Below, piece by piece: positions 49,748-57,753 of a stretch of DNA of 64,000 bases. The position numbers and the translations under genes were made by a program. Source of the stretch: Magnetospirillum sp. 15-1 (GTDB lineage Bacteria > Pseudomonadota > Alphaproteobacteria > Rhodospirillales > Magnetospirillaceae). The notes under the pieces were generated by a model. That model saw only the letters and a program-made list of their open reading frames with translations. It searched no databases and was not told the DNA's origin. Location of the stretch: positions 124,001 through 188,000 of the forward strand of contig NZ_FXXN01000028.1 in the NCBI RefSeq assembly GCF_900184795.1. Direction: 5' to 3'. Within the stretch, counting starts at the first letter, position 1. The number at the start of each line of letters is the position of its first letter.

Positions 49748-51243
49748 GCGTTGGCCCCGCCTGCGGAGTTGGTTTGTGCCTGAGCAGCCGCCGCGGCCGC
49801 CTCGGCGGCTTCCTTGGCGGCCTTGGCCTTGGCGGCGGCTTCGCGCTTGGCCTGGGCCTGACGCTCGAGGCGGGCGTTATGGGCCTCGACCAGCGCCTTG
49901 GTCTGCTCGTTCTTGCGCCGCTCGCGGTCCAGCGCCGCGATCTTGCCCTTGGCGTAGTTGAAGTAGTGGACCAGCGGAATGTGCGACGGGCAGATGTAGG
50001 AGCACGAGCCGCACGACACGCAATCCTGCACGCCGATCTTGGCGGCGAGGTCCAGCTTGTCGTTCCTGATGTAGCTGGCCATCTCCACCGGCACCAGACC
50101 GCACGGGCAGTAGGTGACGCACGAACCGCAACGGATGCAGGGGCTGGAGGCGTGCTCGTTGGTTTCCTTCTGGGTCAGCGCCAGGATGCCGGAGGTGCCC
50201 TTGACCACCGCCACGTCCAGTGACGGCAGCGGCTGGCCCATCATGGGACCGCCCGAGATGATGCGCCTGGCCTCCTTGGTGACGCCGCCGCAGAAATCCA
50301 GCAGTTCGCTTACCCGAGTGCCCAGCGGCACCTCGATATTCTTGGGCTGGACGACGGCCCCGCCGCTCACCGTCACGACGCGCGACAGCAGCGGGCGGCC
50401 GAGGCGCACCGCCTGATGCACGGCGCGCGCGGTGGCGACGTTGTGCACCACCACGCCCACATCGGCGGTCAGCTTGCGGGCGGGAGTCTCGCGGCCGGTG
50501 ACCGCCTGGGTCAGGTGGCGTTCGGCGCCCATGGGGTACTGCACCGGCACGCCGACCACTTCCACGTTGGGCTGGGTCGCCGCCACCGCTCTCAACGTCT
50601 CGATGGCCTGCGGCTTGTTGTCCTCCACGGCGATGATCACCTTGGGGGCGCCGAGCGCATGGGCCATGATGCGGGCGCCGTCCACCACCTCGGCGGCGAA
50701 TTCGCGCATGACGCGGTCGTCGCAGGTCAGGTAGGGCTCGCACTCGGCGCCATTGAGCAGCAGGATTTCCAGCTTGTGCTGGTTGCCCAGGCCCAGCTTG
50801 ACCGCCGAGGGGAAGGTGGCGCCGCCCATGCCGACGATGCCGGCTTCGGCGACGCGGGCCTTGATCTCGTTGGCCGAGGCGGCGAAGGGATCATTGATGG
50901 CGGGCATAAGCTCGCCCCATTCGTCCTTGCCGTCGGAATCCAGCATGATGGTCAGGGTCGGCAGGCCGGACGGGTGCGGCGCGGTCATCTCGGTGATGGC
51001 GGCGATGCGGCCCGAGGTGGGGGCGTGCACGGCGGCCGAGATCGCCCCTTGCGCCTTGGCCAGCAACTGGCCCTTCTTGACCAGGTCACCGGCATTGACG
51101 GTGGTGTTGGCCGGCGCCCCCATGTGCTGCTGCAGCGGCAGGTAGAGCGTCTTCGGCAGCGGCAGGGCGACGATGGCCTTCTCGCTCGTCAGCTCCTTGC
51201 GGTATTCCGGGTGGATGCCGCCCAGGATGGGAAACAGTTTCAT
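49744..51243 (-). CDS. rnfC: Rnf complex subunit RnfC
   Basis: 499 residues, soluble and membrane-associated. The N-terminal barrel-sandwich and the NADH/FMN domain (GIVGMGGATFPSAVKL, LLNGAECEPYLTCDDRVM) are followed by two 4Fe-4S motifs (CIRCGSCVTYCP, CVSCGSCSYICP). An Ala/Lys-rich coiled-coil tail after residue 430 is longer than in minimal homologues. RnfC is the site of NADH oxidation or reduction. The chosen start MKLFPILGGIHPEY is the conserved one. Confidence 0.93.
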   Translation of the reverse strand: MKLFPILGGIHPEYRKELTSEKAIVALPLPKTLYLPLQQHMGAPANTTVNAGDLVKKGQLLAKAQGAISAAVHAPTSGRIAAITEMTAPHPSGLPTLTIMLDSDGKDEWGELMPAINDPFAASANEIKARVAEAGIVGMGGATFPSAVKLGLGNQHKLEILLLNGAECEPYLTCDDRVMREFAAEVVDGARIMAHALGAPKVIIAVEDNKPQAIETLRAVAATQPNVEVVGVPVQYPMGAERHLTQAVTGRETPARKLTADVGVVVHNVATARAVHQAVRLGRPLLSRVVTVSGGAVVQPKNIEVPLGTRVSELLDFCGGVTKEARRIISGGPMMGQPLPSLDVAVVKGTSGILALTQKETNEHASSPCIRCGSCVTYCPCGLVPVEMASYIRNDKLDLAAKIGVQDCVSCGSCSYICPSHIPLVHYFNYAKGKIAALDRERRKNEQTKALVEAHNARLERQAQAKREAAAKAKAAKEAAEAAAAAAQAQTNSAGGANA

Positions 51244-51256
51244 CGACCGTCTCTCC

Positions 51257-51793
51257 TCAATGAGCCGCATGCTCGCCTGGCTTTTGCCAGTGCCAGGCTG
51301 CGATGGTTTGCGGAATGGGGCGCATCTCGATGGCCTCGGTGGGGCAGATCTTGAAGCACTTGGAACAGGCGTGGCAGGCTTCGGCGATCACGGTGTGCAA
51401 CTGCTTGGGGGCGCCGACGATGGCGTCGGAGCCGCACTCGCCGATGCAGCGCAGGCAGCCGATGCACAGGTCCTCGTTGATGAAGGCGACACGGGGGCCG
51501 ACTTCCTCGTGAGCATCGGCATCGGCGTGCACCCCCAGCTTCTTGGCCAGGGCTTCGATGGTGGCCTTGCCGCCGGGTGCGCACAGCGTGATGGGCGTGT
51601 CGCCCTTGGCGAGCGCGGCGGCGTACTGGGCGCAGCCGACGAAGCCGCACTGGCCGCATTGCGAGCCGGGCAGCAGGTTCTGCAGTTCTTCCTCGATGGG
51701 ATTGGTGGGCACGGCCAGGAGCTTGGCGGCGGTTCCCAGAACCGCGCCCAGCGTCACACCCATCACCGCCAGACTTCCGACATCCAACAACAT
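51257..51793 (-). CDS. rnfB: Rnf complex subunit RnfB
   Basis: 178 residues from the ATG at 51793, 9 bases after AGGAGG; a TTG three codons upstream is too close to the ribosome site. A membrane helix (about 4-25) precedes an Fe-S module with SQCGQCGFVGCAQYA and two ferredoxin-like 4Fe-4S motifs (CIGCLRCIGECG, CHACSKCFKICP). It passes electrons between the complex and ferredoxin. Confidence 0.93.
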   Translation of the reverse strand: MLLDVGSLAVMGVTLGAVLGTAAKLLAVPTNPIEEELQNLLPGSQCGQCGFVGCAQYAAALAKGDTPITLCAPGGKATIEALAKKLGVHADADAHEEVGPRVAFINEDLCIGCLRCIGECGSDAIVGAPKQLHTVIAEACHACSKCFKICPTEAIEMRPIPQTIAAWHWQKPGEHAAH

Positions 51794-51806
51794 GACAGGC
51801 AACCTC

Positions 51807-52388
51807 CTAATTGGTGCTCATACCGGAAAAGCCCATGAAGGCCAGGGCCAGCAGGCTGGCGGTGATGAAGCCGATGGGCGGACCGGCGAACAGACGCGGC
51901 ACCTCGTTGAGCGCGATACGCTCGCGCAGGCCGGCGAACAGCACCATGACCAGCGAGTAGCCGAGCGACGAGGCCAGGGCGAACAGCGTGCTCTCGATGA
52001 AGTTCATCTTGCCTTCGACCAGCAGCAGGTTCACGCCCAGCACGGCGCAGTTGGTGGTGATCAGCGGCAGGTAGATGCCCAGCATCTGGAACATGGCCGG
52101 CGAGACCTTGCGCACCACTGCCTCGGTGAACTGCACGGCCGCCGCGATGACCAGGATGAAGGCCACGGTGCGCAGATAGCCCAACTCGTAGGGCTCCAGC
52201 AGCGCCTTCTCCACACCCCAGTCGATCATGGCGGAAACCGTGATGCAGAAGGTGGTGGCGGCGCCCATGCCGATGGCGGTGTCCACCCGGGTGGTGACGC
52301 CCATGAAGGAGCACAGGCCCAGGAACCGCATCAGCACGACGTTGCTGACCAAAGCGGCGCTGATGATCAGCAGAAGGTAATGTTGCAT
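51807..52388 (-). CDS. rnfA: Rnf complex subunit RnfA
   Basis: 193 residues with six membrane helices, of the NqrE/RnfA family (LRFLGLCSFMGVTTRVDTAIGMG-type N-terminus; FQMLGIYLPLITTNCAVLG). It holds the conserved Cys in each half that binds the intramembrane iron centre with RnfE. Starts 15 bases after the rseC-like stop. Confidence 0.93.
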   Translation of the reverse strand: MQHYLLLIISAALVSNVVLMRFLGLCSFMGVTTRVDTAIGMGAATTFCITVSAMIDWGVEKALLEPYELGYLRTVAFILVIAAAVQFTEAVVRKVSPAMFQMLGIYLPLITTNCAVLGVNLLLVEGKMNFIESTLFALASSLGYSLVMVLFAGLRERIALNEVPRLFAGPPIGFITASLLALAFMGFSGMSTN

Positions 52389-52403
52389 CGGGTGCTTCCC
52401 CCT

Positions 52404-52946
52404 TTACCCATGTTCCGTGTGGCACGAGGCATCCGGCGGCGCCTCGAAGGCGCGGCGCAGGAAGCGGGGGGTCAATACCCCCCGTGCCGAAAGAATGCCG
52501 GAGATGATCCGGGCGCCGAACAGCCCGACCGCCAGACCGCCGACGGCGCCCAGCGCCGCCATGGAATCGGCGCGGCCGATTTCCTGTCCCGCGATGCCGC
52601 CGATCAGCAGAGTGACCAGCGGCAGGCCGTAGGCGGTGAGCGCCCCGGTGGTCAGGGTGTTCTCGCGCACACCCACCACCACCCGTTCGCCGACCGCGAG
52701 GCCAAGGTCGCCGGGCAGGGCGAAACGCTTGGCCATCTGGCGCGCCGAGGGGTCTCCCACCTGCTTGCCGATGCTGCACAGGCCGGCCGAATGGCAGCCG
52801 CCGCAGCTCGGCGCTTGCTCTGGCTCGGCCCAGGCCTTGCCGCCGCTGATGGCGACCACGCGGGCGAAGCCCTCGACCATGTCGCGGCCATCGGCGTCCG
52901 GAAAGAAGGATTCCGGCGGGGTGGAGGACTCGGGGGTGCTCATCAC
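52404..52946 (-). CDS. SoxR-reducing/RseC-like membrane protein in the rnf operon
   Basis: 180 residues of the RseC/MucC family. An N-terminal soluble part carries a Cys cluster (CGGCHSAGLC). Two membrane helices (about 100-120 and 130-150) follow a PGDLGLAVGERVVVGV stretch. Homologues work with the Rnf-like Rsx complex to keep SoxR reduced in E. coli. Its place between apbE and rnfA suggests an assembly or electron-transfer accessory role for the Rnf complex. A second Met three bases on is the other possible start. Confidence 0.82.
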   Translation of the reverse strand: MMSTPESSTPPESFFPDADGRDMVEGFARVVAISGGKAWAEPEQAPSCGGCHSAGLCSIGKQVGDPSARQMAKRFALPGDLGLAVGERVVVGVRENTLTTGALTAYGLPLVTLLIGGIAGQEIGRADSMAALGAVGGLAVGLFGARIISGILSARGVLTPRFLRRAFEAPPDASCHTEHG

Positions 52947-52951
52947 CAGAC

Positions 52952-53950
52952 TCAGGCCGTCACCGTCGCGATAACGCCCTGGGGCGTGACGAAGAAGGCC
53001 TTCTCGGCGCCGCCCGCCCGCAGAATCTGCTGGCGCTTGTCTTCCGGCGCCAGGATCAGGGTGGTGGCCAGGCCGTCGGCGATGGTGGCGTTGTCGGCAA
53101 TCACCGTCACACCCAGCTCGGCCGGGGCGGTACGCCCGGTCTTGGGGTCGATGATGTGGGTGAACTTGCCGGCTTCATCGAAGATGGTGCCGTAGCCGCC
53201 CGAGGTGGACACGCACTTGTTGACCACGTCTACCGAGGTGATGGCCTTGGTGTTGTCCGCCGGGTTGGCGATGCCGATATGCCAGGCCGAGCCGTCGGGC
53301 TTGGCTTCCATGGCGCGGGGCTCGCCCATGTCCACCAGCATCTGGGAGAAGCCGTGGGCGCGCAGCACGTCGGCCACCTTGTCGGTGATATAGCCCTGGG
53401 CGCGGGCGTTCAGCGTCAGCGCCATGCCCGGCTTGGCCAGGGAGACGCGGCGCGACGCGGCGTCGATCTCGATACCCTTCCAGTCGACCAGGGTCAGGGC
53501 GGCGTCGATGTCCCTTTGGGCCGGGCCGTTGGGGTCGGGATTGGCGGCGGTGAAGTGGCTGAAATACAGCTGCCACACCGGCTGGATGGTCGGATCGAAG
53601 GCGCCGTCGCTGATGGCGGCCAGGCTCTTGGCGTGGGCGACCAGTTCGACGAATTCGGCCGGCGCGTCGTCCAGCTTGCCGTCGCGGTTCAGCGCCGACA
53701 GGGCCGAATCGGCGCGATAGATGCTGAAGATGGCTTCCAGCCGGGCCAGTTCGTCCTGCGCGGCGGTCAGCGCGGCGCGGGCCTTGGCCTCGTCGGCGGC
53801 GAAAAGCTGAATGGTGGAGGGCGCGCCCAGCGTCGTCCCTTCCCAGCGGACCAGGCGGGCCTGGGCGGCATTGGCCTTCATCAGCAGCGGCAATCCGGCG
53901 GCCGCGGCCAGAATGGTGATGGCGCGACGGCGGGTGATACGAACGGTCAT
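52952..53950 (-). CDS. apbE: ApbE-type FAD:protein FMN transferase (RnfF)
   Basis: 332 residues with a twin-arginine-like N-terminus (TRRRAITILAAAAGLP), so it is probably exported. ApbE motifs are present: the FAD-binding GAFDPTIQPVWQLY, ALTLNARAQGYITDKVAD, VDMGEPRAM and the Mg-site region DPKTGRTAPAELGVTVIADNATIADGLAT. ApbE attaches FMN to Thr in RnfD and RnfG, exactly the proteins encoded downstream; R. capsulatus calls this gene rnfF. It is the first gene of the operon, 90 bases after the sigma54-type promoter. Confidence 0.9.
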   Translation of the reverse strand: MTVRITRRRAITILAAAAGLPLLMKANAAQARLVRWEGTTLGAPSTIQLFAADEAKARAALTAAQDELARLEAIFSIYRADSALSALNRDGKLDDAPAEFVELVAHAKSLAAISDGAFDPTIQPVWQLYFSHFTAANPDPNGPAQRDIDAALTLVDWKGIEIDAASRRVSLAKPGMALTLNARAQGYITDKVADVLRAHGFSQMLVDMGEPRAMEAKPDGSAWHIGIANPADNTKAITSVDVVNKCVSTSGGYGTIFDEAGKFTHIIDPKTGRTAPAELGVTVIADNATIADGLATTLILAPEDKRQQILRAGGAEKAFFVTPQGVIATVTA

Positions 53951-54040
53951 CGAGCCTAAGCCCTCCTTCGGGTGAAACTTCCGGGCGCCCAAGGCCAGAC
54001 CCGGTTCGGGGCCTGTTCCCGTGGTCCCGCCAAACTCCTT

Positions 54041-54056
54041 AGCAAGACCCGCGCCA
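54041..54056 (-). promoter_or_regulatory. Sigma54 (-24/-12) promoter of the rnf operon
   Basis: On the minus strand TGGCGC-GGGTC-TTGCT matches the TGGCAC-N5-TTGCA consensus: GG at -24, GC at -12 with the correct 5-base spacer, and one mismatch in each block. It lies about 90 bases before the apbE start. RpoN promoters of this kind are activated by NifA in nitrogen-fixing alphaproteobacteria, where rnf genes supply reduced ferredoxin to nitrogenase. Confidence 0.75.
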
Positions 54057-54276
54057 CAAAAGTATAATTGCTCAAAAAAACGCCACATAGATGGTATGCG
54101 AGGACATCGCCCACATCAAGAGTGTGTGTTTTTAAATACGCATTGCAATACCAAATTTGGGGGATGGCGGAAAATAGCCGTTTTTTAAGCGATACGCGAT
54201 AATTTGCCAGGGTGTAACGGGTCGGCTATGGCCTTTAGGCGGCAGAAAAAATTCCGCCTCGCCACGCCGCCGTCGT

Positions 54277-54292
54277 TGTCGCAAGTGCGACA
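54277..54292. promoter_or_regulatory. NifA-type upstream activator site candidate
   Basis: TGTCGCAAGTGCGACA matches TGT-N10-ACA exactly and is also a 6-4-6 palindrome. It is about 235 bases from the -12 element, on the long side for NifA but feasible with DNA bending. It also fits a CRP/FNR/CooA-type half-site geometry (TGTCG-N6-CGACA), so the identity of the protein is not settled. Confidence 0.5.
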
Positions 54293-54403
54293 TGGACGGG
54301 GGATTTTCCTTTCAAATGTCGTGCCCTCTCCATAGGTATGGGGTTGTCCTATCCTTTTGTGCTTGGCAGGGGTGGGGTTTGATGGTAAGTAGAAATCCGC
54401 AAC

Positions 54404-54436
54404 GACCTGTGCCCATGGGGCCGGGTCCTTTTTTTT
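54404..54436 (+). terminator. Orphan rho-independent terminator on the plus strand
   Basis: A stem made of GACC/GGTC outside and GCCC/GGGC inside (54404-54427) is followed by eight T residues (54429-54436). No gene on the plus strand precedes it. It could mark the end of a short transcript beginning in the rnf control region, a candidate small RNA, or be chance. Confidence 0.4.
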
Positions 54437-54491
54437 GCGGTGTAGGAATATACCGCCGCGATCCCAACCCGGGGGGGTAGGGGAGAGCGGT

Positions 54492-54523
54492 AAAGGGGGG
54501 AGCTTTTCAGGCTTCCCCCTTTA
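54492..54523 (-). terminator. Terminator overlapping the stop codon of the SPINDLY-like gene
   Basis: On the minus strand AAAGGGGGAAGC (54522-54511) pairs with GCTCCCCCCTTT (54503-54492, one mismatch) around CTGAAAA, which contains the stop codon. A short T-run forms part of the descending stem. A terminator embedded in the gene end is unusual but plausible. Confidence 0.55.
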
Positions 54524-56477
54524 TCTTTGCGCACCAGCCGATCCAGGCTTGCCGGAAGAACGCTTCCACCGCCGCCACATGGGCCGCCCCGTCGCCGATT
54601 CCCCGTTTCATGGCGGGGCGCAGGGCATGGCGCAGGCGCGTCAGGCGCGGGGGATCGCCGGCCAGGGCGACGGCGAGGTCCTCATAGGCCGCCATGTCCG
54701 GGCGGGCCAGTTCCGTTTCCATCCCCATGGCCGAGAGCAGCGCCAGGGTCTGGCGCCAGAACGGGCGCGGCCCCGGCAGGGTGACCACCGGCACGCCCAT
54801 CCACAGCGCCTCGCACGAGGTGAAGGCGCCGCAATAGGGGAAGGGGTCGAGGCCGATATCCACCTCGCGGTATTCGGCCAGCAATTGCTCGGGCGGCGAA
54901 TTGCCGCGCAACTCCAGCCTTTCCGGCGCGATGCCGTGGGCGGCGAAGGCATCGCGGAAGCGCTTCGCCACTTCCGCCTGGGCGAGATGGGGCCATTTGA
55001 GCAGCAGGCGGCTGGCGGGAACCCGTGACAGGATGCGCGACCACGACCCGATCACCGCGTCGTTCAGCTTGGCGATATTGTTGAAGCTGCCGAAGGTGAC
55101 GAAGCCTCGGGCCAGCATCGGCGGTTCCGCCGGTTCGGGGGTGTCCGGCCCCTGGTAGCACAGGCGCGAGCCGGGCAGCAGCGCCACCGTTTCGCGGAAC
55201 CAGGCTTCGGCCTCGGGCGGCACGGTGGCACGGTCCATCAGGGTGTAGTCCATGGTCGCCAGCCCGGTGGTGAAGGGATAGCCCAGCCAGCTCACCTGTA
55301 CCGGGGCGGGCTTGGCGGCGAACAGGCCCAGCCGGTTGCCCGCCGTCTGGCCGTCCAGGTCCACCAGGATGTCGATGCCGTCGTCTTGGATCAGCCGGGC
55401 CAGCCCGTCGTCGTCCAGGCCGGCGACATCGCGCCAGAGATGGGCATTGCCCCGCAATTCCCCGGTGACGTCGTCACCACCCGGCCGGGTGGCGTAACAG
55501 GCGGCGAAGATGCGGCCGCGGTCGTGGCCCTTCAGCACCGGACGCATCAGCAGACCGAGGGGATGGCGGCGGAAATCGGCGGAGACATAGCCGACGCGGA
55601 TCACTCGGCCCGGTTCCGGCGTATTGGCATATTGGGCTGGAACCGGCACGCGGTGGCGGTTCATGACCTGTCGGTGGGCCTGTCCGATCTCCTCGCCGCT
55701 CATCTCGAGGAGGTAATGCAGGCAGTTGAGGTAGTTGGATGCCGCCTGAACCAGCCGGGAATCCATGTTCCAGGCGGCACGGTAGCAGGCGGCGGCCTCG
55801 GCGGCGCGGCCCTCGCCATAGAAGGCGTTGCCCAGGTTGTAATGGGCGGCGGCATGGCCGGGGCGCAGGGATATGGCTGCGCGCAAGGAATCCTGGGCCG
55901 CCCTGATGCGCCCCGCCTGCTGCCGCATGGCCCCCAGATCGGTCAGCAGCCGCCAGTCGCCGGGGGCCAGACGCACCGCCGCTTCCATGCTGTCGGCGGC
56001 TTCGGCCGCGCGGCCCAGGGCGTCCAGGCAGCGGGCCAACTGGGCGTGCGCCAGAGATAATTGGGGCAGTAATTCGGCGGTGCGGCGGTAGCAGGGCTCG
56101 GCCTCCGCCGCCCTGTCCAGGCGCATCCTGGTATTGCCCAGGTTGAACCAGGCGGGGGCCAGACCGGGAGAAAGGGCGGCGGCGCGGGCGAAATCCGTTT
56201 CCGCCTCCTCCAGCCGGCCAAGGTCGCTGAGCAGATCGCCCCGGTTGCACCACGCTTCCGCCAGATCGGGCGCCAGATCGAGGGCACGCCGGTGCAGCTC
56301 CAGGGCGGTATCGGCCTGACCGCGCTGCTGGGCGATCACTCCCAGATTGGTCAGGGCCCTGGCGGCCAGGGGCGACGGTTCGACAATGCGGTGATAAAGG
56401 GATTCCGCCTCTTCCACGCGGCCCTGGTTGTGCAGCGCTTCGGCCTGTTGGAGCAGCAAGGCGGGGTCCGAGGTCAT
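54507..56477 (-). CDS. TPR-repeat O-GlcNAc-transferase-like protein (SPINDLY/GT41 family)
   Basis: 656 residues. The N-terminal half (about 1-250) contains seven or so tetratricopeptide repeats (AEALHNQGRVEEAESLYHRI, LAPDLAEAWCNRGDLLSDLG). The C-terminal half is the GT41 catalytic domain (VGYVSADFRRHPLGLLMRPV, DILVDLDGQTAGNRLGLFAAKPAPVQVSWLGYP, DIGLDPFPYCGAFTSCEALWMGVPVVTLPG). It probably glycosylates a protein with a sugar nucleotide; bacterial members modify flagellins or other surface proteins. Target unknown. The start is taken at 56477. Confidence 0.85.
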   Translation of the reverse strand: MTSDPALLLQQAEALHNQGRVEEAESLYHRIVEPSPLAARALTNLGVIAQQRGQADTALELHRRALDLAPDLAEAWCNRGDLLSDLGRLEEAETDFARAAALSPGLAPAWFNLGNTRMRLDRAAEAEPCYRRTAELLPQLSLAHAQLARCLDALGRAAEAADSMEAAVRLAPGDWRLLTDLGAMRQQAGRIRAAQDSLRAAISLRPGHAAAHYNLGNAFYGEGRAAEAAACYRAAWNMDSRLVQAASNYLNCLHYLLEMSGEEIGQAHRQVMNRHRVPVPAQYANTPEPGRVIRVGYVSADFRRHPLGLLMRPVLKGHDRGRIFAACYATRPGGDDVTGELRGNAHLWRDVAGLDDDGLARLIQDDGIDILVDLDGQTAGNRLGLFAAKPAPVQVSWLGYPFTTGLATMDYTLMDRATVPPEAEAWFRETVALLPGSRLCYQGPDTPEPAEPPMLARGFVTFGSFNNIAKLNDAVIGSWSRILSRVPASRLLLKWPHLAQAEVAKRFRDAFAAHGIAPERLELRGNSPPEQLLAEYREVDIGLDPFPYCGAFTSCEALWMGVPVVTLPGPRPFWRQTLALLSAMGMETELARPDMAAYEDLAVALAGDPPRLTRLRHALRPAMKRGIGDGAAHVAAVEAFFRQAWIGWCAKIKGEA

Positions 56478-56514
56478 CACCGATTTATCCCGGTGGCCTC
56501 CGCCCGCGTCAAGC

Positions 56515-57735
56515 TCACACCACGCCCTTGTCGCGCAAGGCGGACAGCGCGGCCGCATCCAGGCCGAGCAGTTCGCCCAGCACCGCATCGGTGTGCTCGC
56601 CCAGGAGCGGCGGCCCCCGGTCGTAGGATACCGGCGAATCCGACAGGCGCAGCGGGCTGGCCACGGTGGGGACCGTTCCGGTCAGGGCGTGGGGAACCTC
56701 CTGGCGCAGGTGCCGGGCCTGGGCCTGGGGATCGGCGAACACCTTGTCCATGGTGTTGATGGGGCCACAGGGAATCTGGCGCCGCTCCAGAGCCTCCAGT
56801 AACTGGGCCGAGGTATGGCGCCGGGTCTCGGCTTCCAGCAGCGGGATCAGCACGGCGCGGTGCTCGACGCGGGCGCGGTTCAGGGTGAAGCGCTCGTCCG
56901 CCGCCCATTCCGGATGGCCCAGTTCGTCGGCCAGCTTGGCGAACTGGCCGTCGTTGCCCACCGCGATGATCAGATGGCCGTCGGCGGTGGGAAAGGCCTG
57001 ATAGGGGACGATGGCGGCGTGGCCGTTGCCGGCCCGGCCGGGGGCGTTGCCGCTGACCAGACAGGTCATGGCCTGATTGGACATCATGGCGACCTGCACG
57101 TCCAGCAGCGCCATGTCGATGTACTGGCCGCGCCCGGTACGGTGGCGCTGGTTCAGCGCCGCCAGCACGGCGACGGTGGCGTGCAGTCCGGTGGACAGAT
57201 CGGCGATGGCGATGCCGGCCTTCTGTGGCCCGCCGCCGGGCAGCGTGTCCTTTTCCCCCGTCACGCTCATCAGCCCGCCCATGGCCTGGATCATGAAGTC
57301 GTAGCCGGCGCGCGGCGCATAGGGACCGTCCTGGCCGAAGCCGGTGATGGAGCAATAGACCAGCCGGGGATTGACCGCCGCGAGCGACTCGTAGTCCAGG
57401 CCGTACTTCTTCAGCCCGCCCAGCTTGTAGTTCTCCACCAGTACGTCGGCCTGGGCGGCAAGGCGGCGGATCAGTTCCTGGCCGTCGGGGCTGGCCATGT
57501 CGATGGTCACCGAGTGCTTGCCCCGGTTGGCCGCCAGATAATAGGCGGCGTCGCCCTTTTCCCCCGTCCGGGGATCGGCCAGGAAGGGCGGGCCCCAGCC
57601 TCTTGTGTCGTCGCCGGAACCGGGCTTTTCCACCTTGATCACCCGGGCGCCCAGATCGGACAGCATCTGGGTGCACCAGGGACCGGCCAGCACGCGGCTG
57701 AGGTCGAGGACCAGGATGTCGTCGAGGGCCCGCAT
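56515..57735 (-). CDS. Class III CoA-transferase at the end of the liv operon
   Basis: 406 residues. Class III landmarks are VLDLSRVLAGPWCTQMLSDLGARVIKVEKPGSGDDTRGWGPP and the active-site Asp146 in RAGYDFMIQAMGGLMSVTG. This is close to succinyl-CoA-dependent and dicarboxylate transferases such as those for glutarate or itaconate, but the pattern does not separate them. It is the last gene of an eight-gene operon with livHMGF, 18 bases after the membrane-protein gene. Confidence 0.82.
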   Translation of the reverse strand: MRALDDILVLDLSRVLAGPWCTQMLSDLGARVIKVEKPGSGDDTRGWGPPFLADPRTGEKGDAAYYLAANRGKHSVTIDMASPDGQELIRRLAAQADVLVENYKLGGLKKYGLDYESLAAVNPRLVYCSITGFGQDGPYAPRAGYDFMIQAMGGLMSVTGEKDTLPGGGPQKAGIAIADLSTGLHATVAVLAALNQRHRTGRGQYIDMALLDVQVAMMSNQAMTCLVSGNAPGRAGNGHAAIVPYQAFPTADGHLIIAVGNDGQFAKLADELGHPEWAADERFTLNRARVEHRAVLIPLLEAETRRHTSAQLLEALERRQIPCGPINTMDKVFADPQAQARHLRQEVPHALTGTVPTVASPLRLSDSPVSYDRGPPLLGEHTDAVLGELLGLDAAALSALRDKGVV

Positions 57736-57753
57736 GGAATGCTTCCTTACTTC

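Larger units (their letters stand above)
53951..54506. other. Control region upstream of the rnf operon and spacer to the SPINDLY-like gene
   Basis: About 550 bases with no gene. It contains the -24/-12 promoter (54041-54056), an AT-rich spacer (54060-54220), the palindromic upstream site (54277-54292), a plus-strand hairpin with a T-run (54404-54436) and, at the far end, the terminator of the SPINDLY-like gene. The spacer includes an imperfect IHF-like site near 54116. No open frame in it is convincing. Confidence 0.55.

Noticed and set aside
54437-54456. Hairpin with GGAA loop next to the T-run, considered as a riboswitch or as a minus-strand terminator
   Set aside because: No riboswitch core motif is present; on the minus strand it is followed by A residues, not U residues.
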